Position numbers and translations under genes: made by a program
Part shown: positions 29,541 to 41,015 of the stretch, piece after piece
Layout of the letters: each line of letters opens with the position of its first letter
How positions within the stretch are numbered: position 1 is the stretch's first letter
The notes under the pieces: generated by a model
The model's input: the letters and a program-made list of their open reading frames with translations, nothing else
The model's database searches: none
Told to the model about the DNA's origin: nothing
Origin: Kluyvera cryocrescens NBRC 102467
GTDB lineage: Bacteria > Pseudomonadota > Gammaproteobacteria > Enterobacterales > Enterobacteriaceae
Direction of reading: 5' to 3'
Assembly (NCBI RefSeq): GCF_001571285.1
Contig: NZ_BCTM01000019.1
Location: forward strand, 1 to 64,000
DNA length: 64,000 nucleotides

Positions 29541-29589
29541 AAAAATGAATAACGCGAGAAGCTTAATTGATTCTGCTTCTCGCGTTATT
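29541..29589 (-). terminator. Terminator overlapping pxpA stop codon
   Basis: A perfect 15-bp stem (29548-29562 with 29575-29589, 12-nt loop) includes the first bases of the pxpA stop codon region and is followed on the minus strand by CATTTTTT. It ends the ybgI-pxpBCA transcript and isolates it from the DUF1266 gene. Confidence 0.85.
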
Positions 29590-30322
29590 ATGCCTGAACG
29601 ATAATGCCCTGAGCGGCGAACGCCGCACGCAGACGCCGCGCAAAGGCCAGCGCATGTTCACCGTCACCATGCAAACAGACCGTTTGCGCATTGACCGATG
29701 TCCATTGACCCTCAATGCTGCGTACCCGCCCACGCTGAATCATCTCCAGCGTTTGCGCCAGCGCTTGTTCTTCATTTGCTATCAGTGCACCAGGCTGGCT
29801 GCGCGGCACCAATTGTCCACTCGCCTGGTAACCGCGATCGGAAAAAACCTCCTGCCGAGTCGGTAGCCCTAGACGTTCGCCCGCGCGGATCAGTTCGCTG
29901 CCTGCCAGCCCAACCAGAATTAAAGCTGGGTTCACAGCCAACACCGCCCTGGCGATCGCATCCGCCAGAACGGAATCGGTTGCCGCCTGGTTGTACAGCA
30001 TGCCGTGTGGCTTCACGTGACGCAGAAGCCCGCCCTCGGCCTGCACAATCGCCGCCAGCGCCCCCACTTGATACAGCGTTTGGGCGTAAACCGTTTCTGG
30101 CGGTAGCTGCATCGCCGTGCGGCCAAAGTTATCCCGATCGGGGAAACTCGGATGCGCGCCCACGGCAACGCCGTTTTTTATCGACTCGCGCACGCATGCC
30201 AACATCATTAGCGCATCGCCAGCATGAAAACCGCAGGCAATATTGGCCGAGGAGACCAGCGTCAGCAGCTCCGCATCGCTGTTACAGCCCTCCCCCACAT
30301 CAGCATTAAGATCAATCATCAT
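29588..30322 (-). CDS. pxpA: 5-oxoprolinase subunit A (LamB/YcsF family)
   Basis: Component of the prokaryotic ATP-dependent 5-oxoprolinase PxpABC, which opens 5-oxoproline (pyroglutamate, a damage product of glutamine) to glutamate. The 244-aa protein has the family N-terminal [17 protein letters not shown] and [10 protein letters not shown] motifs and the [12 protein letters not shown] block. It overlaps pxpC by 11 nt, consistent with a stoichiometric complex. Confidence 0.96.
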   Translation of the reverse strand: MMIDLNADVGEGCNSDAELLTLVSSANIACGFHAGDALMMLACVRESIKNGVAVGAHPSFPDRDNFGRTAMQLPPETVYAQTLYQVGALAAIVQAEGGLLRHVKPHGMLYNQAATDSVLADAIARAVLAVNPALILVGLAGSELIRAGERLGLPTRQEVFSDRGYQASGQLVPRSQPGALIANEEQALAQTLEMIQRGRVRSIEGQWTSVNAQTVCLHGDGEHALAFARRLRAAFAAQGIIVQA

Positions 30323-31244
30323 CGCCCAATCGCCATGCTAATTGTTCCAGGTAGCGCTGCTGATCGTGACGCGCTTTCAGCGCCTCTTCGAGGCTACAGC
30401 GCATAAAGTGAATCGGCTGCCCTAGTGGGATCTGCGCTAGCTGGAACATATCGGCCTCGATAATACAGGCGATACGTGGGTAACCGCCGGTGGTCTGCGC
30501 ATCGTTCATCAGCACAATCGGCTGACCATTGTGTGGGACCTGTACCACGCCGGGAACCAGACCGTGGGAGAGTAGCTCACGCCCCGCGCTTCGCTTCAAC
30601 GGCTGGCCGCTCAGGCGATACCCCATGCGATTACTCTGCGGGCTTAGGTGCCACGGCGAACGCCAAAAGCTCTCCTGCGAAATTTCATCAAATTCGTGGT
30701 ATTCCGGCCCCGGCAACGCGCGAATATGGTTGCTTGGCAGCAGCGGCTTAACCCCGCGCGGTTCTTTAAAGGTTCGCGATGGTTGCCCTAACGGCAGGAC
30801 GTCACCATCCTGAAGACGGCGTCCTTCCAGCCCACCGATCCCCACATTGAGATCGGTGCTACGCGATCCCATTACCGCAGGAACGTCAATGCCACCCGCC
30901 AGCGCCAGATAGCTACGAATGCCATGCTGCGGGCGCTTTAGCGTGAGCGTCTGCCCCGCCTTCGCCCAGTGTAGCCAGCCGCTCCACACCGCTTCGCCGT
31001 CGAGAGTGGCTTCACAGCCGGCTCCCGTTAAGGCAAACCAGCCGTCGCGAGCAAAGCGAAATGCCGCCATGCCGAGCGTAATTTCCAGCGCCGCCGCATT
31101 GGCATCGTTGCCCACCAGCAGGTTTGCCGTCATGAGTGCAGGTTTATCCATTGCACCACAGCGGCTGACGCCAGACTGCCGAAGCCCATCGCGTCCACAA
31201 TCTTGTACCGTGGTGTACATCCCCGCTCGCATCACCGTCAGCAT
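30312..31244 (-). CDS. pxpC: 5-oxoprolinase subunit C
   Basis: Subunit of 310 aa homologous to the biotin-dependent carboxyltransferase/KipA-type domain of allophanate-hydrolase-like proteins. Visible family motifs are [17 protein letters not shown] near the N terminus, LAGGIDVP and the C-terminal [12 protein letters not shown]. It overlaps pxpB by 7 nt and pxpA by 11 nt. Assignment to 5-oxoprolinase follows E. coli YbgK. Confidence 0.95.
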   Translation of the reverse strand: MLTVMRAGMYTTVQDCGRDGLRQSGVSRCGAMDKPALMTANLLVGNDANAAALEITLGMAAFRFARDGWFALTGAGCEATLDGEAVWSGWLHWAKAGQTLTLKRPQHGIRSYLALAGGIDVPAVMGSRSTDLNVGIGGLEGRRLQDGDVLPLGQPSRTFKEPRGVKPLLPSNHIRALPGPEYHEFDEISQESFWRSPWHLSPQSNRMGYRLSGQPLKRSAGRELLSHGLVPGVVQVPHNGQPIVLMNDAQTTGGYPRIACIIEADMFQLAQIPLGQPIHFMRCSLEEALKARHDQQRYLEQLAWRLGDDD

Positions 31245-31894
31245 ATTCCCTCCTTTTGCGGAACAAAACGCACCGTATCACCCGGGCGCAGCAAGATAGG
31301 CTCTTCGCGATTCGGCGAAAACAGCGCCAGCGGCGTACGCCCGATCAACTGCCAGCCGCCGGGTGTTGCCAGGGGATAAATCCCGGTTTGTACACCGCCA
31401 ATGCCCACCGATCCCGCCGGTACCTGTACTCTTGGCTCCGCCCGACGCGGCATAGCCAGCTGAGAGGGTAGCCCACCGAGATACGGGAACCCCGGCTGAA
31501 AGCCGAGGAACCACACCACATAGTCAACGGACGCATGCAGCTCAACCACCTGTTTAGGCGTCAGGCCGCTGATGCTCGCCACTTCCGGCAGATCCGGGCC
31601 GCTGTCACCGCCGTACACCACCGGAATATCAATACACCGTGATTCAGGCTCCAGCGCTTCGCTCTCTTCCCACCAGCGTTGCAAACGCTCAATCGCATCC
31701 AGCGCTTGGGTTTGCGGATCACGTAGGGTGACCGTGATGTTATTCATCCCCGGAATGGCATCGACCACGCCGGGCATCTGGGCCACACGCTGGGCTAAAC
31801 GCCAGACGCGTTTTTGACTGGTGAGCGTCACCGGCGGTTCCAGTTCCAGCACTACCGCCGTTTCTCCTAATAAATAACAACGCGCTCGCTGCAC
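31238..31894 (-). CDS. pxpB: 5-oxoprolinase subunit B
   Basis: Subunit of 218 aa, KipI/carboxyltransferase subdomain family. The motif [16 protein letters not shown] and the closing [15 protein letters not shown] are typical. With PxpC it forms the catalytic pair that uses the phosphorylated intermediate made with PxpA. It begins 15 nt after ybgI. Confidence 0.95.
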   Translation of the reverse strand: MQRARCYLLGETAVVLELEPPVTLTSQKRVWRLAQRVAQMPGVVDAIPGMNNITVTLRDPQTQALDAIERLQRWWEESEALEPESRCIDIPVVYGGDSGPDLPEVASISGLTPKQVVELHASVDYVVWFLGFQPGFPYLGGLPSQLAMPRRAEPRVQVPAGSVGIGGVQTGIYPLATPGGWQLIGRTPLALFSPNREEPILLRPGDTVRFVPQKEGIC

Positions 31895-31909
31895 TTTATT
31901 CCCTCATTT

Positions 31910-32653
31910 TCAGGCCGGGTTGGCGATATCGACAAAGGTGACATCCAGATCGGTTGTCTCATTGAGCCATTCACTCAGCGCGCGAATGCCGCCGCGTTCG
32001 GTGGCATGATGCCCCGCGGCATAAAAATGCAGCCCCTGCTCACGGGCGGAATGAATTGTCTGCTCCGACACTTCACCGGTAATAAACGCATCGACGCCAA
32101 AACGCGCCGCGCTGTCGATAAAGCCCTGGCCACCGCCGGTACACCAGGCGACGCGCGCGACTTTATCTGGCCCGGTATCCCCGCTCCACAGCGGTTTTCG
32201 CCCCAGACGAGCTTCAATCCATGATGCCAGCTCAAGACCGGAAACCGGCATCGACAGCTCGCCCCACGGTACCAGCGCTTCAATCTCCCCTTGAATGTTG
32301 ATGCCCAGAAGCTGCGCCAGCTGCGCGTTATTTCCCAGCTCAGGGTGCGCATCCAGCGGCAGGTGCCAGCCATAAAGATTGATATCGTTTGCCAGCAGCG
32401 CCTTCAGGCGGTTGCGTTTCATGCCGCGAATCACCGGTGATTCGCCTTTCCAAAAGTAGCCGTGATGAACAATCACTGCATCCGCCTGCTGGCGAATGGC
32501 CTCATCAATCAACGCCTGGCTGGCAGTGACGCCGGTGATAATTTTTTGCACCGTTTCACGCCCTTCAACCTGCAGGCCGTTAGGCGCGTAATCGCTAAAG
32601 GCGGCGCTGTTGAGTTTTTCATTAATCAGTTGTTCTAGCTCAGTATTTTTCAT
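31910..32653 (-). CDS. ybgI: NIF3-like dinuclear metal-binding protein YbgI
   Basis: Member of the NIF3/DUF34 family, a hexameric dinuclear metal protein of unknown biochemical role, 247 aa when started at the second of two adjacent Met codons (MKNTELEQLINEKLN). Metal-ligand motifs are VIVHHGYFW (about 60-68), LDAHPELGNN and the C-terminal AGHHATERGG. A longer frame upstream lacks support because GGGAG sits just before MM. It leads the pxp operon, hinting at a link with metabolite repair. Confidence 0.93.
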   Translation of the reverse strand: MKNTELEQLINEKLNSAAFSDYAPNGLQVEGRETVQKIITGVTASQALIDEAIRQQADAVIVHHGYFWKGESPVIRGMKRNRLKALLANDINLYGWHLPLDAHPELGNNAQLAQLLGINIQGEIEALVPWGELSMPVSGLELASWIEARLGRKPLWSGDTGPDKVARVAWCTGGGQGFIDSAARFGVDAFITGEVSEQTIHSAREQGLHFYAAGHHATERGGIRALSEWLNETTDLDVTFVDIANPA

Positions 32654-32934
32654 CATCGCTCCCTTTGCCATTGATGCTGTACTACAGAATAAAATAGCGT
32701 CCTGCGGCCGCTGCGTCGATACGCAATTCCTCACACACCCTGCCTCACCGCGTAATTACGCGCAATAAGTGCTTAAACAATACGATTTGACTGTTTTAAT
32801 GTGACGCAGTTAATGTATATTTATGCAACCATACCGCATATTACAAAGATAATACGATTTTCATCGTATGATTACAGTATAGAAACAAAACCTTACGCAG
32901 CGTGGCTGTGCCAGGTTTAGAGGTCAGATGTGCA

Positions 32935-34416
32935 ATGAATAAATCACACTCGCAGCCGAAGGCGATTTACTACGTCGTCGCTCTGCAAATCTGGGAATAC
33001 TTCAGCTTCTATGGCATGCGCGCGCTGCTGATCCTGTATCTCACTAACCAACTCAAATATAACGATACTCACGCTTACGAGCTGTTCAGTGCCTACTGTT
33101 CGCTGGTTTACGTCACGCCTATTCTCGGCGGCTATCTGGCCGATAAAGTTCTTGGCAACCGCATGGCGGTGATGCTGGGTGCGCTGCTCATGGTGATTGG
33201 GCACATGGTGCTGGGCGCCAGTGAAATCGCCCCCATGTTCCTGTATTTATCGCTGGCCATTATCGTCTGCGGTTACGGTCTGTTTAAATCTAACGTCAGT
33301 TGCCTGCTGGGTGAATTGTATGAACCGACCGATCCGCGTCGTGACGGCGGTTTCTCGCTGATGTACGCCGCAGGTAATGTCGGGTCGATCATCGCACCAA
33401 TTGCCTGCGGCTTTGCTCAGGAACAATACAGCTGGGCGATGGGCTTCACCCTCGCCGCCGTCGGGATGCTGGCCGGTCTGGTGATCTTCATTAGCGGCCG
33501 TCGCCACTTTGCCCACACCCGCGGGGTGAACAAAGAGGTGCTGTGTGCAACGCGATTCCTGATGCCAAACTGGGGCTGGCTGCTGGCACTGCTGGTGGTT
33601 GCACCGCTGTTTATCACCGTGTTGTTCTGGCAGGAGTGGTCGGTTTACGCGCTAATTGTCGCCTCAATTATCGGTTTGGTGGTGCTGGCAAGAATTTACC
33701 GTCGTGCGGAAACCGCTGAGCAGCGTAAAGATCTGCGCCTGATTATGGTGCTGACCTTCTTCAGCCTGCTGTTCTGGGCTTTCGCTCAGCAGGGCGGTAG
33801 CTCTATCAGCCTGTATATTGACCGTTTCGTCAATCGCAACGTATTGGGCTATGAAGTACCAACCGCCATGTTCCAGTCGGTGAACGCCTTTGCCGTCATG
33901 GCCTGCGGCGTGGTGCTGGCGTGGTTGATTAAAGAACAGGTAACCCGCAACCGCGACCTGCGGATTTGGGGTAAATATGCGTTGGGCCTCGGCCTGATGA
34001 GCGCTGGCTTCTGTATCCTGACGCTGAGCGCCCGCTGGTCCGCGACCTACGGTCACTCATCAATGCCGCTGATGCTGCTGGGGCTGTCGGTGATGGGCTT
34101 TGCCGAACTGTTTATTGACCCGGTAGCGATGTCGCAAATCACCCGGATTCAGATCCCGGGCGTGACCGGCGTACTGACCGGTATCTACATGCTGCTCTCG
34201 GGGGCAGTGGCGAACTACGTTGCCGGTCTTATTGCTGACCAGACGTCGCAGGCCTCCTTCGATGCCGCAGGTGCGGTGGATTACTCCATCAACGCTTACA
34301 TCGAGGTGTTTAGCCAAATCACCTGGGGCTCCGTCGCCTGCGTCGCCGCCGTATTGGTTATCTGGCTGTACCATTCGCTGAAAGTTCGCAGCCGCCGGTT
34401 GGCCGCTGAGGCTTAA
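32935..34416 (+). CDS. dtpD: Proton-dependent dipeptide permease DtpD
   Basis: POT/PTR-family inner-membrane transporter of 493 aa with about 14 hydrophobic helices, importing di- and tripeptides with protons. The family motif [12 protein letters not shown] (helix 1, the E-x-x-E/F-R-type proton-binding region) and [12 protein letters not shown] are visible. The ATG is chosen by alignment with E. coli; a GTG 11 codons upstream also opens the frame. It is divergent from ybgI across about 280 bp of AT-rich promoter DNA. Confidence 0.96.
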   Translation: MNKSHSQPKAIYYVVALQIWEYFSFYGMRALLILYLTNQLKYNDTHAYELFSAYCSLVYVTPILGGYLADKVLGNRMAVMLGALLMVIGHMVLGASEIAPMFLYLSLAIIVCGYGLFKSNVSCLLGELYEPTDPRRDGGFSLMYAAGNVGSIIAPIACGFAQEQYSWAMGFTLAAVGMLAGLVIFISGRRHFAHTRGVNKEVLCATRFLMPNWGWLLALLVVAPLFITVLFWQEWSVYALIVASIIGLVVLARIYRRAETAEQRKDLRLIMVLTFFSLLFWAFAQQGGSSISLYIDRFVNRNVLGYEVPTAMFQSVNAFAVMACGVVLAWLIKEQVTRNRDLRIWGKYALGLGLMSAGFCILTLSARWSATYGHSSMPLMLLGLSVMGFAELFIDPVAMSQITRIQIPGVTGVLTGIYMLLSGAVANYVAGLIADQTSQASFDAAGAVDYSINAYIEVFSQITWGSVACVAAVLVIWLYHSLKVRSRRLAAEA

Positions 34417-34424
34417 TGCCACCA

Positions 34425-34456
34425 CGAGGTCTGATAATTCAGGCCTCGCTTCTTTC
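34425..34456 (+). terminator. Terminator of dtpD
   Basis: CGAGGTCTGA-TAAT-TCAGGCCTCG forms a 10-bp stem with one T-G wobble, 8 nt after the stop codon, followed by CTTCTTTCT. Confidence 0.75.
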
Positions 34457-34486
34457 TACCGCCCGCGATTGCTTGCGAGTGGTTTA

Positions 34487-35908
34487 TCAGCCACCTGACT
34501 TTTTCGCCGTTTCATAAGCCGCCAGCGTGGCCACCCGCGCCTGAGCGTGGTCGACAACCGGCTGCGGATAGTCCAACGTTACGCCCTGCTTTTCAGCCCA
34601 GGTCCAGGGCTGATGGATCGCTTTATCCGGCACCGATTTCAGCTCCGGCAGCCAGTGGCGAATAAATTCACCGCTTTTATCAAAGCGCTCACCTTGAGTG
34701 GTCGGATTAAAGATGCGGAAATACGGTGCGGCGTCGGTGCCGGTGGATGCCGCCCACTGCCAGCCGCCATTATTAGCCGCCAGACAACCGTCCACCAGCT
34801 GTGACATAAAGTAACGCTCCCCCGCCCGCCAATCGATAAGTAAATCCTTTACCAGGAAGCTGGCGACAATCATCCGCAGGCGGTTGTGCATCCAACCGGT
34901 TGCGTTGAGCTGGCGCATCGCGGCATCAACTATCGGATAGCCGGTTTTCCCCTCTTGCCAGGCCTTTAGTTCGTCCGGCGCCTCGCGCCAGTGGACGTTA
35001 TCGGTCCAGTCAATAAACGGGCGATGCTTGCACAAGCGAGGGTAATAGGTCATCAGATGGCGGTAAAATTCGCGCCAGATCAGTTCATTAAGCCAAACGC
35101 TGCCCGCTCCGCCATCAAGCGCGGCAGGCTGCTCAGCCAGCAGACGGTGCAAACACTGACGCGGCGACAATACCCCCACGGCAAGACATGCGGATAACCG
35201 GCTGGTCCCTTCTATGGCCGGGAAATCACGTTGCGATTCATACTCTGCCGCCGACTGCTGGCAAAACTGCCGTAACTGCGCAATCGCCGCGTTTTCATCG
35301 GCGGGAAATAACGCCTTATCAAACGGCTGCTGCGGATAATCAAAGGTCATCGCGGACAGGTCGTCCACCGGTGGCGCGTTTCTCGGCGCAGGGGCGCGAA
35401 CGCACTCCGGCAGATGCTCGCGCAACCGCCGCAGCCAGGCGTTTTTATACGGCGTAAACACTTTATACATCTCGTGGTTACCGGTCATCACCGCACCCGG
35501 CGGCAGGATGACGCTATCGTCAAAGCCCTGGCAAACCGTGTCCGTAAGCGCCCGTTCCACTGCCGCATCGCGCTGACGTTCGTTGAATTCATACTGATAG
35601 TTGTAAAAAAGCTGCGTCACGCCGTGCTGCTGACAAACAATTTTTACCGCCTCAACGCTGGCGGCAAAATCATCCACCTGCTGAAAAATCAGCGGGATAT
35701 TCTTTTCGGCCAGCGCCTGGCGGAGAGCATTGAGCTGCGCGGCAATATAGGCCGCCTGGCGCGGGGCCATATGATGTTCAGCCCACTGCTGCGGAGTGGC
35801 GATGTAAAGCGCCAGCACCTGGGCATTCGTATCGCGACAGGCGGCGGCAAGGGCAAGATTGTCATGCAGACGTAAATCAGCGCGGAACCAGACCAGATGA
35901 GTGGACAT
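34487..35908 (-). CDS. phrB: Deoxyribodipyrimidine photolyase
   Basis: CPD photolyase of 473 aa that repairs UV cyclobutane dimers with FADH- and an MTHF antenna. The N-terminal photolyase/antenna domain begins [17 protein letters not shown]; the C-terminal FAD domain contains [31 protein letters not shown] and [24 protein letters not shown]. The start follows E. coli; the open frame extends 45 codons upstream without similarity. In E. coli phrB is preceded by ybgA; no such gene is seen here, so phrB appears to have its own promoter in 35909-36029. Confidence 0.96.
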   Translation of the reverse strand: MSTHLVWFRADLRLHDNLALAAACRDTNAQVLALYIATPQQWAEHHMAPRQAAYIAAQLNALRQALAEKNIPLIFQQVDDFAASVEAVKIVCQQHGVTQLFYNYQYEFNERQRDAAVERALTDTVCQGFDDSVILPPGAVMTGNHEMYKVFTPYKNAWLRRLREHLPECVRAPAPRNAPPVDDLSAMTFDYPQQPFDKALFPADENAAIAQLRQFCQQSAAEYESQRDFPAIEGTSRLSACLAVGVLSPRQCLHRLLAEQPAALDGGAGSVWLNELIWREFYRHLMTYYPRLCKHRPFIDWTDNVHWREAPDELKAWQEGKTGYPIVDAAMRQLNATGWMHNRLRMIVASFLVKDLLIDWRAGERYFMSQLVDGCLAANNGGWQWAASTGTDAAPYFRIFNPTTQGERFDKSGEFIRHWLPELKSVPDKAIHQPWTWAEKQGVTLDYPQPVVDHAQARVATLAAYETAKKSGG

Positions 35909-36029
35909 ACATTTCCTGAATACATTAGTGAATGAATTCAATAGTACACCAAATAATTCATGACGCGCGCGCTCTGCCCGTCGGCGCAACGCGTCTGAGT
36001 TCCGGCGCAGAATGCCTATTCTACAGACG

Positions 36030-36060
36030 AAAAAAAACCGCACCTTCGCAGGCGCGGTTT
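36030..36060 (-). terminator. Terminator of ybfA
   Basis: On the minus strand a stem AACCGC/GCGGTT extended by CCT/AGG across one mismatch is followed by eight T. It starts about 19 nt after the ybfA stop. Confidence 0.85.
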
Positions 36061-36078
36061 CGATCGATTATTTACAGA

Positions 36079-36285
36079 TTAATAGAAGTCGCAGGCAGCT
36101 TCTTCAGCCTGCTCCATCCATACCGGCTTGTCGCTGGTTTTAGACCAGACGCGGTGCAGATAGCTGTAAAAACGGGCGCGATCTTTCCAGAACAACATCA
36201 CCGGCAGCGCAACAATCCCCGCCACCACGGCGAAAGTACGGCGCAGCAATACAATGTGTGCAGGATATTTTTTATACAGTTCCAT
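36079..36285 (-). CDS. ybfA: Small membrane-associated protein YbfA
   Basis: Protein of 68 aa with one hydrophobic segment (about 11-31) and the conserved [26 protein letters not shown] core of E. coli YbfA. Its function is not established; in E. coli it lies next to kdpF and is transcribed away from it, as here. The start MELYKKYP follows a GGGAGAG ribosome site; an upstream Met is less likely. Confidence 0.9.
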   Translation of the reverse strand: MELYKKYPAHIVLLRRTFAVVAGIVALPVMLFWKDRARFYSYLHRVWSKTSDKPVWMEQAEEAACDFY

Positions 36286-36591
36286 TTTTCTCTCCCCTAA
36301 GTTGGCCGGCAATGTGCGCCGGAAAATAAAACTCAGTAATCTGGCTAAAAGAGTACCGCTATTTGTGTAATTTTACTACTCATCCGACCACTTTTTTGTG
36401 CTCGTTTTGCCTTTATTTACATTTGAAGCGTAACTCAGTTACGTGATTGTTAAATTAATACTAACCATTAGTTAAATTGTGCCTTTTGCCATTTTTATAC
36501 TTTTTTTACACCCCGCCCTTCTATTTTTGCGAAATCTTTGCACCCGAAATCCTACCCTTTGCGCAATAACTCAAGAGTCCGGAGGTGGATT
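36286..36591. promoter_or_regulatory. ybfA-kdpF promoter region
   Basis: A 306-bp AT-rich spacer with no gene. It holds a KdpE-type operator (36492-36517) followed by the kdpFABC promoter and, on the other strand, the ybfA promoter. Confidence 0.7.
36492..36517. promoter_or_regulatory. KdpE operator
   Basis: A T-rich tract TTTTTATACTTTTTTT followed by ACACCCCGCC is the KdpE-binding sequence described upstream of E. coli kdpFABC. It lies about 75 bp before kdpF. Confidence 0.75.
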
Positions 36592-36681
36592 GTGACTACA
36601 GGCGTAATAGCCGGCGTGGTGCTGGTGTTCCTGTTACTGGCGTATCTGGTTTATGCCCTTTTAAAGGCGGAGGCCCTGTGA
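36592..36681 (+). CDS. kdpF: K+ transporting ATPase small subunit KdpF
   Basis: A 29-aa one-helix membrane peptide (GTG start; [20 protein letters not shown]) that stabilises the KdpFABC complex. The start is fixed by a GGAGG ribosome site 7 nt upstream. Its TGA overlaps the kdpA ATG. Confidence 0.95.
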   Translation: MTTGVIAGVVLVFLLLAYLVYALLKAEAL

Positions 36682-38360
36682 TGGCTGCTCAAGGATTTTT
36701 ACTGGTTGCCAGCTTCCTGCTGGTGCTGTTCGTGCTGGCTCGCCCGCTCGGCAAAATGCTAGCCGCAATGATCGTCAATACCCCGTTGCCGGGCGTGGCG
36801 CGCTGCGAAAATGTGCTGTGGCGTGCGCTGGGGATATCCGGGCAGGAAATGAGCTGGGGACGCTATGCAGTAGCCATTATACTGCTCAATCTGTGTGGGC
36901 TGCTGGCGCTGTTTGCCCTGCTCATGCTGCAAGGCTATCTGCCATTTAACCCACAGCAGTTGCCTGGCCTGTCGTGGCATCTGGCGCTTAACACTGCCGT
37001 AAGCTTTGTGAGCAATACCAACTGGCAATCTTACAGCGGTGAAACCACCCTGAGCTATTTGAGCCAGATGGCTGGGCTGACGGTGCAGAATTTCCTCTCT
37101 GCCGCGACCGGTATCGCCGTGCTGTTTGCCCTGGTGCGCGCCTTTGCCCGCCACAGTACCAGCACGCTGGGGAACGCCTGGGTCGACCTCACCCGCATTA
37201 CGCTGTGGCTGCTGCTGCCGATTTCTCTGCTGCTGGCGTTGTTCTTTATCCAGCAGGGCGCGCTGCAAAACGTTCTGCCCTACCAGCCGTTCACCTCGCT
37301 TGAAGGGGTCCATCAGGTGCTGCCGATGGGGCCGGTCGCTTCGCAGGAAGCGATTAAGATGCTGGGGACCAACGGTGGCGGTTTCTTTAACGCCAACTCG
37401 TCACACCCGTTTGAAAATCCCACCGCGCTAACCAACTTCGTTCAAATGCTGGCGATCTTCCTGATCCCCGCTGCGCTGTGCTTCGCCTTCGGCGAGGCGG
37501 TCGGCGACAATCGTCAGGGACGCGCCATCCTCTGGGCCATGGCGCTGATTTTTGTGGTCTGCGTCGCCGTAGTGATGTGGGCGGAAACCAAAGGCAACCC
37601 GCATCTGCTGCCGCTGGGCGCAGACAGCGCTATTAACATGGAAGGGAAAGAGAGCCGCTTTGGCATTCTCGCCAGTAGCCTGTATGCCGTAGTCACCACC
37701 GCAGCCTCCTGCGGGGCGGTCAATGCCATGCACGACTCGTTCACCGCGTTGGGCGGGATGGTCCCGATGTGGCTGATGCAAATTGGCGAAGTGGTGTTCG
37801 GAGGCGTGGGCTCTGGTCTGTACGGCATGCTGCTCTTCGTTCTGCTGGCGGTATTTATCGCCGGGCTGATGATTGGCCGCACCCCGGAATACCTCGGTAA
37901 AAAAATTGATGTGCCAGAAATGAAGATGACCGCACTGGCTATTCTGGTCACCCCGACGCTGGTCCTGCTCGGTACGGCGCTGGCCATGATGACCGACGCT
38001 GGACGCAGCGCAATGGCCAACCCGGGTTCGCACGGTTTTAGCGAAGTGCTCTACGCCGTGTCGTCAGCAGCGAACAATAACGGCAGCGCCTTTGCCGGGC
38101 TAAGCGCTAATACGCCGTTCTGGAACTGCCTGCTGGCGATGTGCATGTTTGTCGGCCGCTTTGGCGTCATCCTTCCTGTGCTGGCCATTGCCGGTTCACT
38201 GGTGACCAAAAAGATCCAGCCCGCAACCCCTGGCACGCTGGCAACGCACGATGCGCTGTTTATCGGCCTGCTGATCGGCACCGTACTGCTGGTTGGCGCC
38301 CTGACCTTTATTCCCGCCCTGGCCATTGGCCCGGTGGCGGAACATCTTTCCCTGTTTTGA
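36681..38360 (+). CDS. kdpA: K+ transporting ATPase subunit A
   Basis: Channel-like potassium-binding subunit related to KtrB/TrkH, 559 aa, with ten membrane helices. Selectivity-filter segments are visible: [29 protein letters not shown] and [13 protein letters not shown]. It starts at MAAQGFLL, coupled to kdpF; the longer frame upstream is out of phase with kdpF and not real. KdpFABC scavenges potassium at micromolar concentrations when Trk/Kup cannot. Confidence 0.98.
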   Translation: MAAQGFLLVASFLLVLFVLARPLGKMLAAMIVNTPLPGVARCENVLWRALGISGQEMSWGRYAVAIILLNLCGLLALFALLMLQGYLPFNPQQLPGLSWHLALNTAVSFVSNTNWQSYSGETTLSYLSQMAGLTVQNFLSAATGIAVLFALVRAFARHSTSTLGNAWVDLTRITLWLLLPISLLLALFFIQQGALQNVLPYQPFTSLEGVHQVLPMGPVASQEAIKMLGTNGGGFFNANSSHPFENPTALTNFVQMLAIFLIPAALCFAFGEAVGDNRQGRAILWAMALIFVVCVAVVMWAETKGNPHLLPLGADSAINMEGKESRFGILASSLYAVVTTAASCGAVNAMHDSFTALGGMVPMWLMQIGEVVFGGVGSGLYGMLLFVLLAVFIAGLMIGRTPEYLGKKIDVPEMKMTALAILVTPTLVLLGTALAMMTDAGRSAMANPGSHGFSEVLYAVSSAANNNGSAFAGLSANTPFWNCLLAMCMFVGRFGVILPVLAIAGSLVTKKIQPATPGTLATHDALFIGLLIGTVLLVGALTFIPALAIGPVAEHLSLF

Positions 38361-38380
38361 GTGATGCGGAGCTATTGGTT

Positions 38381-40429
38381 ATGAGTCGCAAACAACTGGC
38401 CCTGTTTGAGCCCTCTTTGGTTCGCCAGGCGCTGATCGACGCCGTGAAGAAACTCAACCCCACCATCCAGTGGCGTAACCCGGTGATGTTTATCGTCTGG
38501 CTGGGGAGCGTGCTGACCAGCGGTTTGGCCATCGCCATGGCGATGGGTATTTTGCCCGGCAACGTCTGGTTTAGCGGAGCGATTGCCCTGTGGCTGTGGT
38601 TTACCGTGCTATTTGCCAACTTTGCCGAAGCGATGGCGGAAGGCCGCAGCAAAGCGCAGGCCAACAGCCTGCGCGGGGTGAAAAAGACGGCATTTGCCCG
38701 CAAACTGCGCGAAGCACGCTACGGTGCGCAAATGGATCACGTCCCAGCCGATGAACTGCGTAAAGGCGATGTGGTGCTGGTGGAAGCCGGCGACATTATC
38801 CCCTGCGACGGTGAAGTAATTGAAGGCGGTGCATCCGTTGATGAAAGCGCCATCACCGGCGAATCTGCACCGGTGATCCGCGAATCCGGCGGCGACTTCG
38901 CGTCGGTGACCGGCGGGACACGCATTCTCTCCGACTGGCTGGTCGTGCGCTGTAGCGTTAACCCAGGGGAAACTTTCCTCGACCGGATGATCGCCATGGT
39001 TGAAGGCGCACAGCGTCGTAAAACACCGAACGAGATTGCCCTGACCATACTGCTGGTGGCCTTAACCATTGTGTTCCTGTTGGCGACTGCCACTATCTGG
39101 CCGTTCTCCGCCTGGAGCGGCACGCCGATTAGCGTCACCGTGCTGGTCGCGCTGCTGGTATGCCTGATCCCCACCACCATCGGCGGACTGCTGTCGGCCA
39201 TCGGTGTCGCCGGGATGAGCCGCATGCTGGGCGCTAACGTTATCGCCACCAGCGGGCGCGCAGTGGAAGCTGCAGGTGATGTTGACGTTCTGCTGCTCGA
39301 CAAGACCGGCACCATTACCCTCGGCAACCGGCAGGCATCGCAGTTCCTGCCCGCTCAGGGCGTGGACGAAAAAACGCTGGCCGATGCCGCGCAGCTCTCT
39401 TCACTGGCGGATGAAACCCCGGAAGGCCGCAGTATCGTGGTACTGGCCAAACAGCGCTTTAATCTCCGCGAACGCGATGTGCAGGCGCTGCACGCCACCT
39501 TCGTACCCTTTACCGCCCAAAGCCGAATGAGTGGTATCAACATCGATAACCGCATGATCCGCAAAGGCTCGGTGGATGCTATTCGTCGTCATATTGAAAG
39601 CAACGGCGGCCGCTTCCCGCTCGACGTAGAGCAAAAAGTGGAAAGCGTTGCAAGCCTGGGCGCGACGCCGCTGGTGGTAGCCGAAGGCGCCCGCGTGCTG
39701 GGCGTGATCGCCTTAAAGGATATCGTCAAAGGCGGTATTAAAGAGCGCTTTGCCCAGCTGCGGAAAATGGGGATCAAGACGGTGATGATCACCGGTGATA
39801 ACCGCTTAACCGCCGCCGCCATTGCCGCCGAAGCGGGGGTCGATGATTTCCTCGCCGAAGCGACGCCGGAAGCGAAGCTGGCGCTGATTCGTCAGTACCA
39901 GTCGGAAGGCCGGATGGTGGCGATGACCGGCGACGGCACCAACGACGCCCCGGCGTTGGCTCAGGCCGATGTCGCGGTTGCCATGAACTCCGGTACCCAG
40001 GCGGCGAAAGAAGCCGGCAACATGGTCGACCTCGACTCCAACCCGACCAAGCTGATTGAAGTGGTGCATATCGGTAAACAGATGCTGATGACCCGTGGTT
40101 CGTTGACCACCTTCAGCATCGCCAACGACGTGGCGAAATATTTCGCCATTATTCCCGCGGCGTTTGCCGCCAGTTGGCCGCAGCTTGGCGTGCTGAACAT
40201 TATGCATCTGCACTCGCCTAACTCGGCCATTCTCAGCGCCGTTATCTTCAACGCGCTGATAATTGTCTTCCTGCTGCCGCTGGCGCTAAAGGGCGTCAGC
40301 TACCGCCCGCTGTCGGCCTCGGCGATGCTGCGCCGCAACCTGTGGATCTACGGTGCAGGTGGCCTGGTGGTGCCGTTTATTGGCATTAAAATCATTGATG
40401 TGCTGTTAACCCTTCTGGGTTTGGTGTGA
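38381..40429 (+). CDS. kdpB: K+ transporting P-type ATPase subunit B
   Basis: Catalytic P-type ATPase subunit (class IA), 682 aa as in E. coli. The phosphorylated Asp is in [10 protein letters not shown] (near residue 307), the actuator motif is ITGESAPVI, and the hinge motif is [18 protein letters not shown]. Seven membrane helices are expected. The start [10 protein letters not shown] lies 20 nt after the kdpA stop; the longer open frame overlapping kdpA is spurious. Confidence 0.98.
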   Translation: MSRKQLALFEPSLVRQALIDAVKKLNPTIQWRNPVMFIVWLGSVLTSGLAIAMAMGILPGNVWFSGAIALWLWFTVLFANFAEAMAEGRSKAQANSLRGVKKTAFARKLREARYGAQMDHVPADELRKGDVVLVEAGDIIPCDGEVIEGGASVDESAITGESAPVIRESGGDFASVTGGTRILSDWLVVRCSVNPGETFLDRMIAMVEGAQRRKTPNEIALTILLVALTIVFLLATATIWPFSAWSGTPISVTVLVALLVCLIPTTIGGLLSAIGVAGMSRMLGANVIATSGRAVEAAGDVDVLLLDKTGTITLGNRQASQFLPAQGVDEKTLADAAQLSSLADETPEGRSIVVLAKQRFNLRERDVQALHATFVPFTAQSRMSGINIDNRMIRKGSVDAIRRHIESNGGRFPLDVEQKVESVASLGATPLVVAEGARVLGVIALKDIVKGGIKERFAQLRKMGIKTVMITGDNRLTAAAIAAEAGVDDFLAEATPEAKLALIRQYQSEGRMVAMTGDGTNDAPALAQADVAVAMNSGTQAAKEAGNMVDLDSNPTKLIEVVHIGKQMLMTRGSLTTFSIANDVAKYFAIIPAAFAASWPQLGVLNIMHLHSPNSAILSAVIFNALIIVFLLPLALKGVSYRPLSASAMLRRNLWIYGAGGLVVPFIGIKIIDVLLTLLGLV

Positions 40430-40439
40430 GGAAATAACC

Positions 40440-41015
40440 ATGTCTGCATTACGTCCCGCGATTGTCATTTTTCTGTTTCTGACGTTAATCACCGGCGGCG
40501 TTTATCCGCTGGTGACCACCGCACTAGGGCAGTGGCTGTTTCCCACTCAGGCCAACGGATCGCTGATCTTTGAAAACCACGAGCTGCGCGGATCGCAACT
40601 GATCGGCCAGAACTATAGCGATCCGGGCTACTTCCAGGGCCGCCCTTCGGCGACGGCTGACATGCCTGATAACCCGATGGCTTCCGGCGGTAGCAACCTC
40701 GCCGCCAGCAATCCGGCGCTGGACAAGCAATTTGCCGATCGCATCACGGCGCTGCGCGCAGCTAACCCGGATGCCAGCGCCACCGTGCCGGTGGAACTGG
40801 TGACCGCATCCGCCAGTGGGTTGGATCCTAACCTGACGCCTGCTGCCGCGCTGTGGCAGGTGCCGCGTATTGCCAAAGTCCGTAACGTTTCTGCCGCCTG
40901 GCTGAGAGAGAAAGTGGTGGCCGCAACGCATACGCCGCTGCTCGGCTTTCTCGGCCAACCTGTGGTAAATATTACTGAGCTGAATATGGCGCTGGATGCC
41001 CACAAGGATAATTAA
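40440..41015 (+). CDS. kdpC: K+ transporting ATPase subunit C
   Basis: Single-span periplasm-exposed subunit of 191 aa that completes the KdpFABC pump and increases ATP affinity. The membrane helix covers about 7-28 and the family motif [20 protein letters not shown] follows. Its stop overlaps the first kdpD ATG. Confidence 0.97.
   Translation: MSALRPAIVIFLFLTLITGGVYPLVTTALGQWLFPTQANGSLIFENHELRGSQLIGQNYSDPGYFQGRPSATADMPDNPMASGGSNLAASNPALDKQFADRITALRAANPDASATVPVELVTASASGLDPNLTPAAALWQVPRIAKVRNVSAAWLREKVVAATHTPLLGFLGQPVVNITELNMALDAHKDN

Noticed and set aside
38141-38380. Apparent N-terminal extension of KdpB overlapping kdpA
   Set aside because: The extension overlaps kdpA out of frame; the start at 38381 gives exactly the 682 residues of KdpB.
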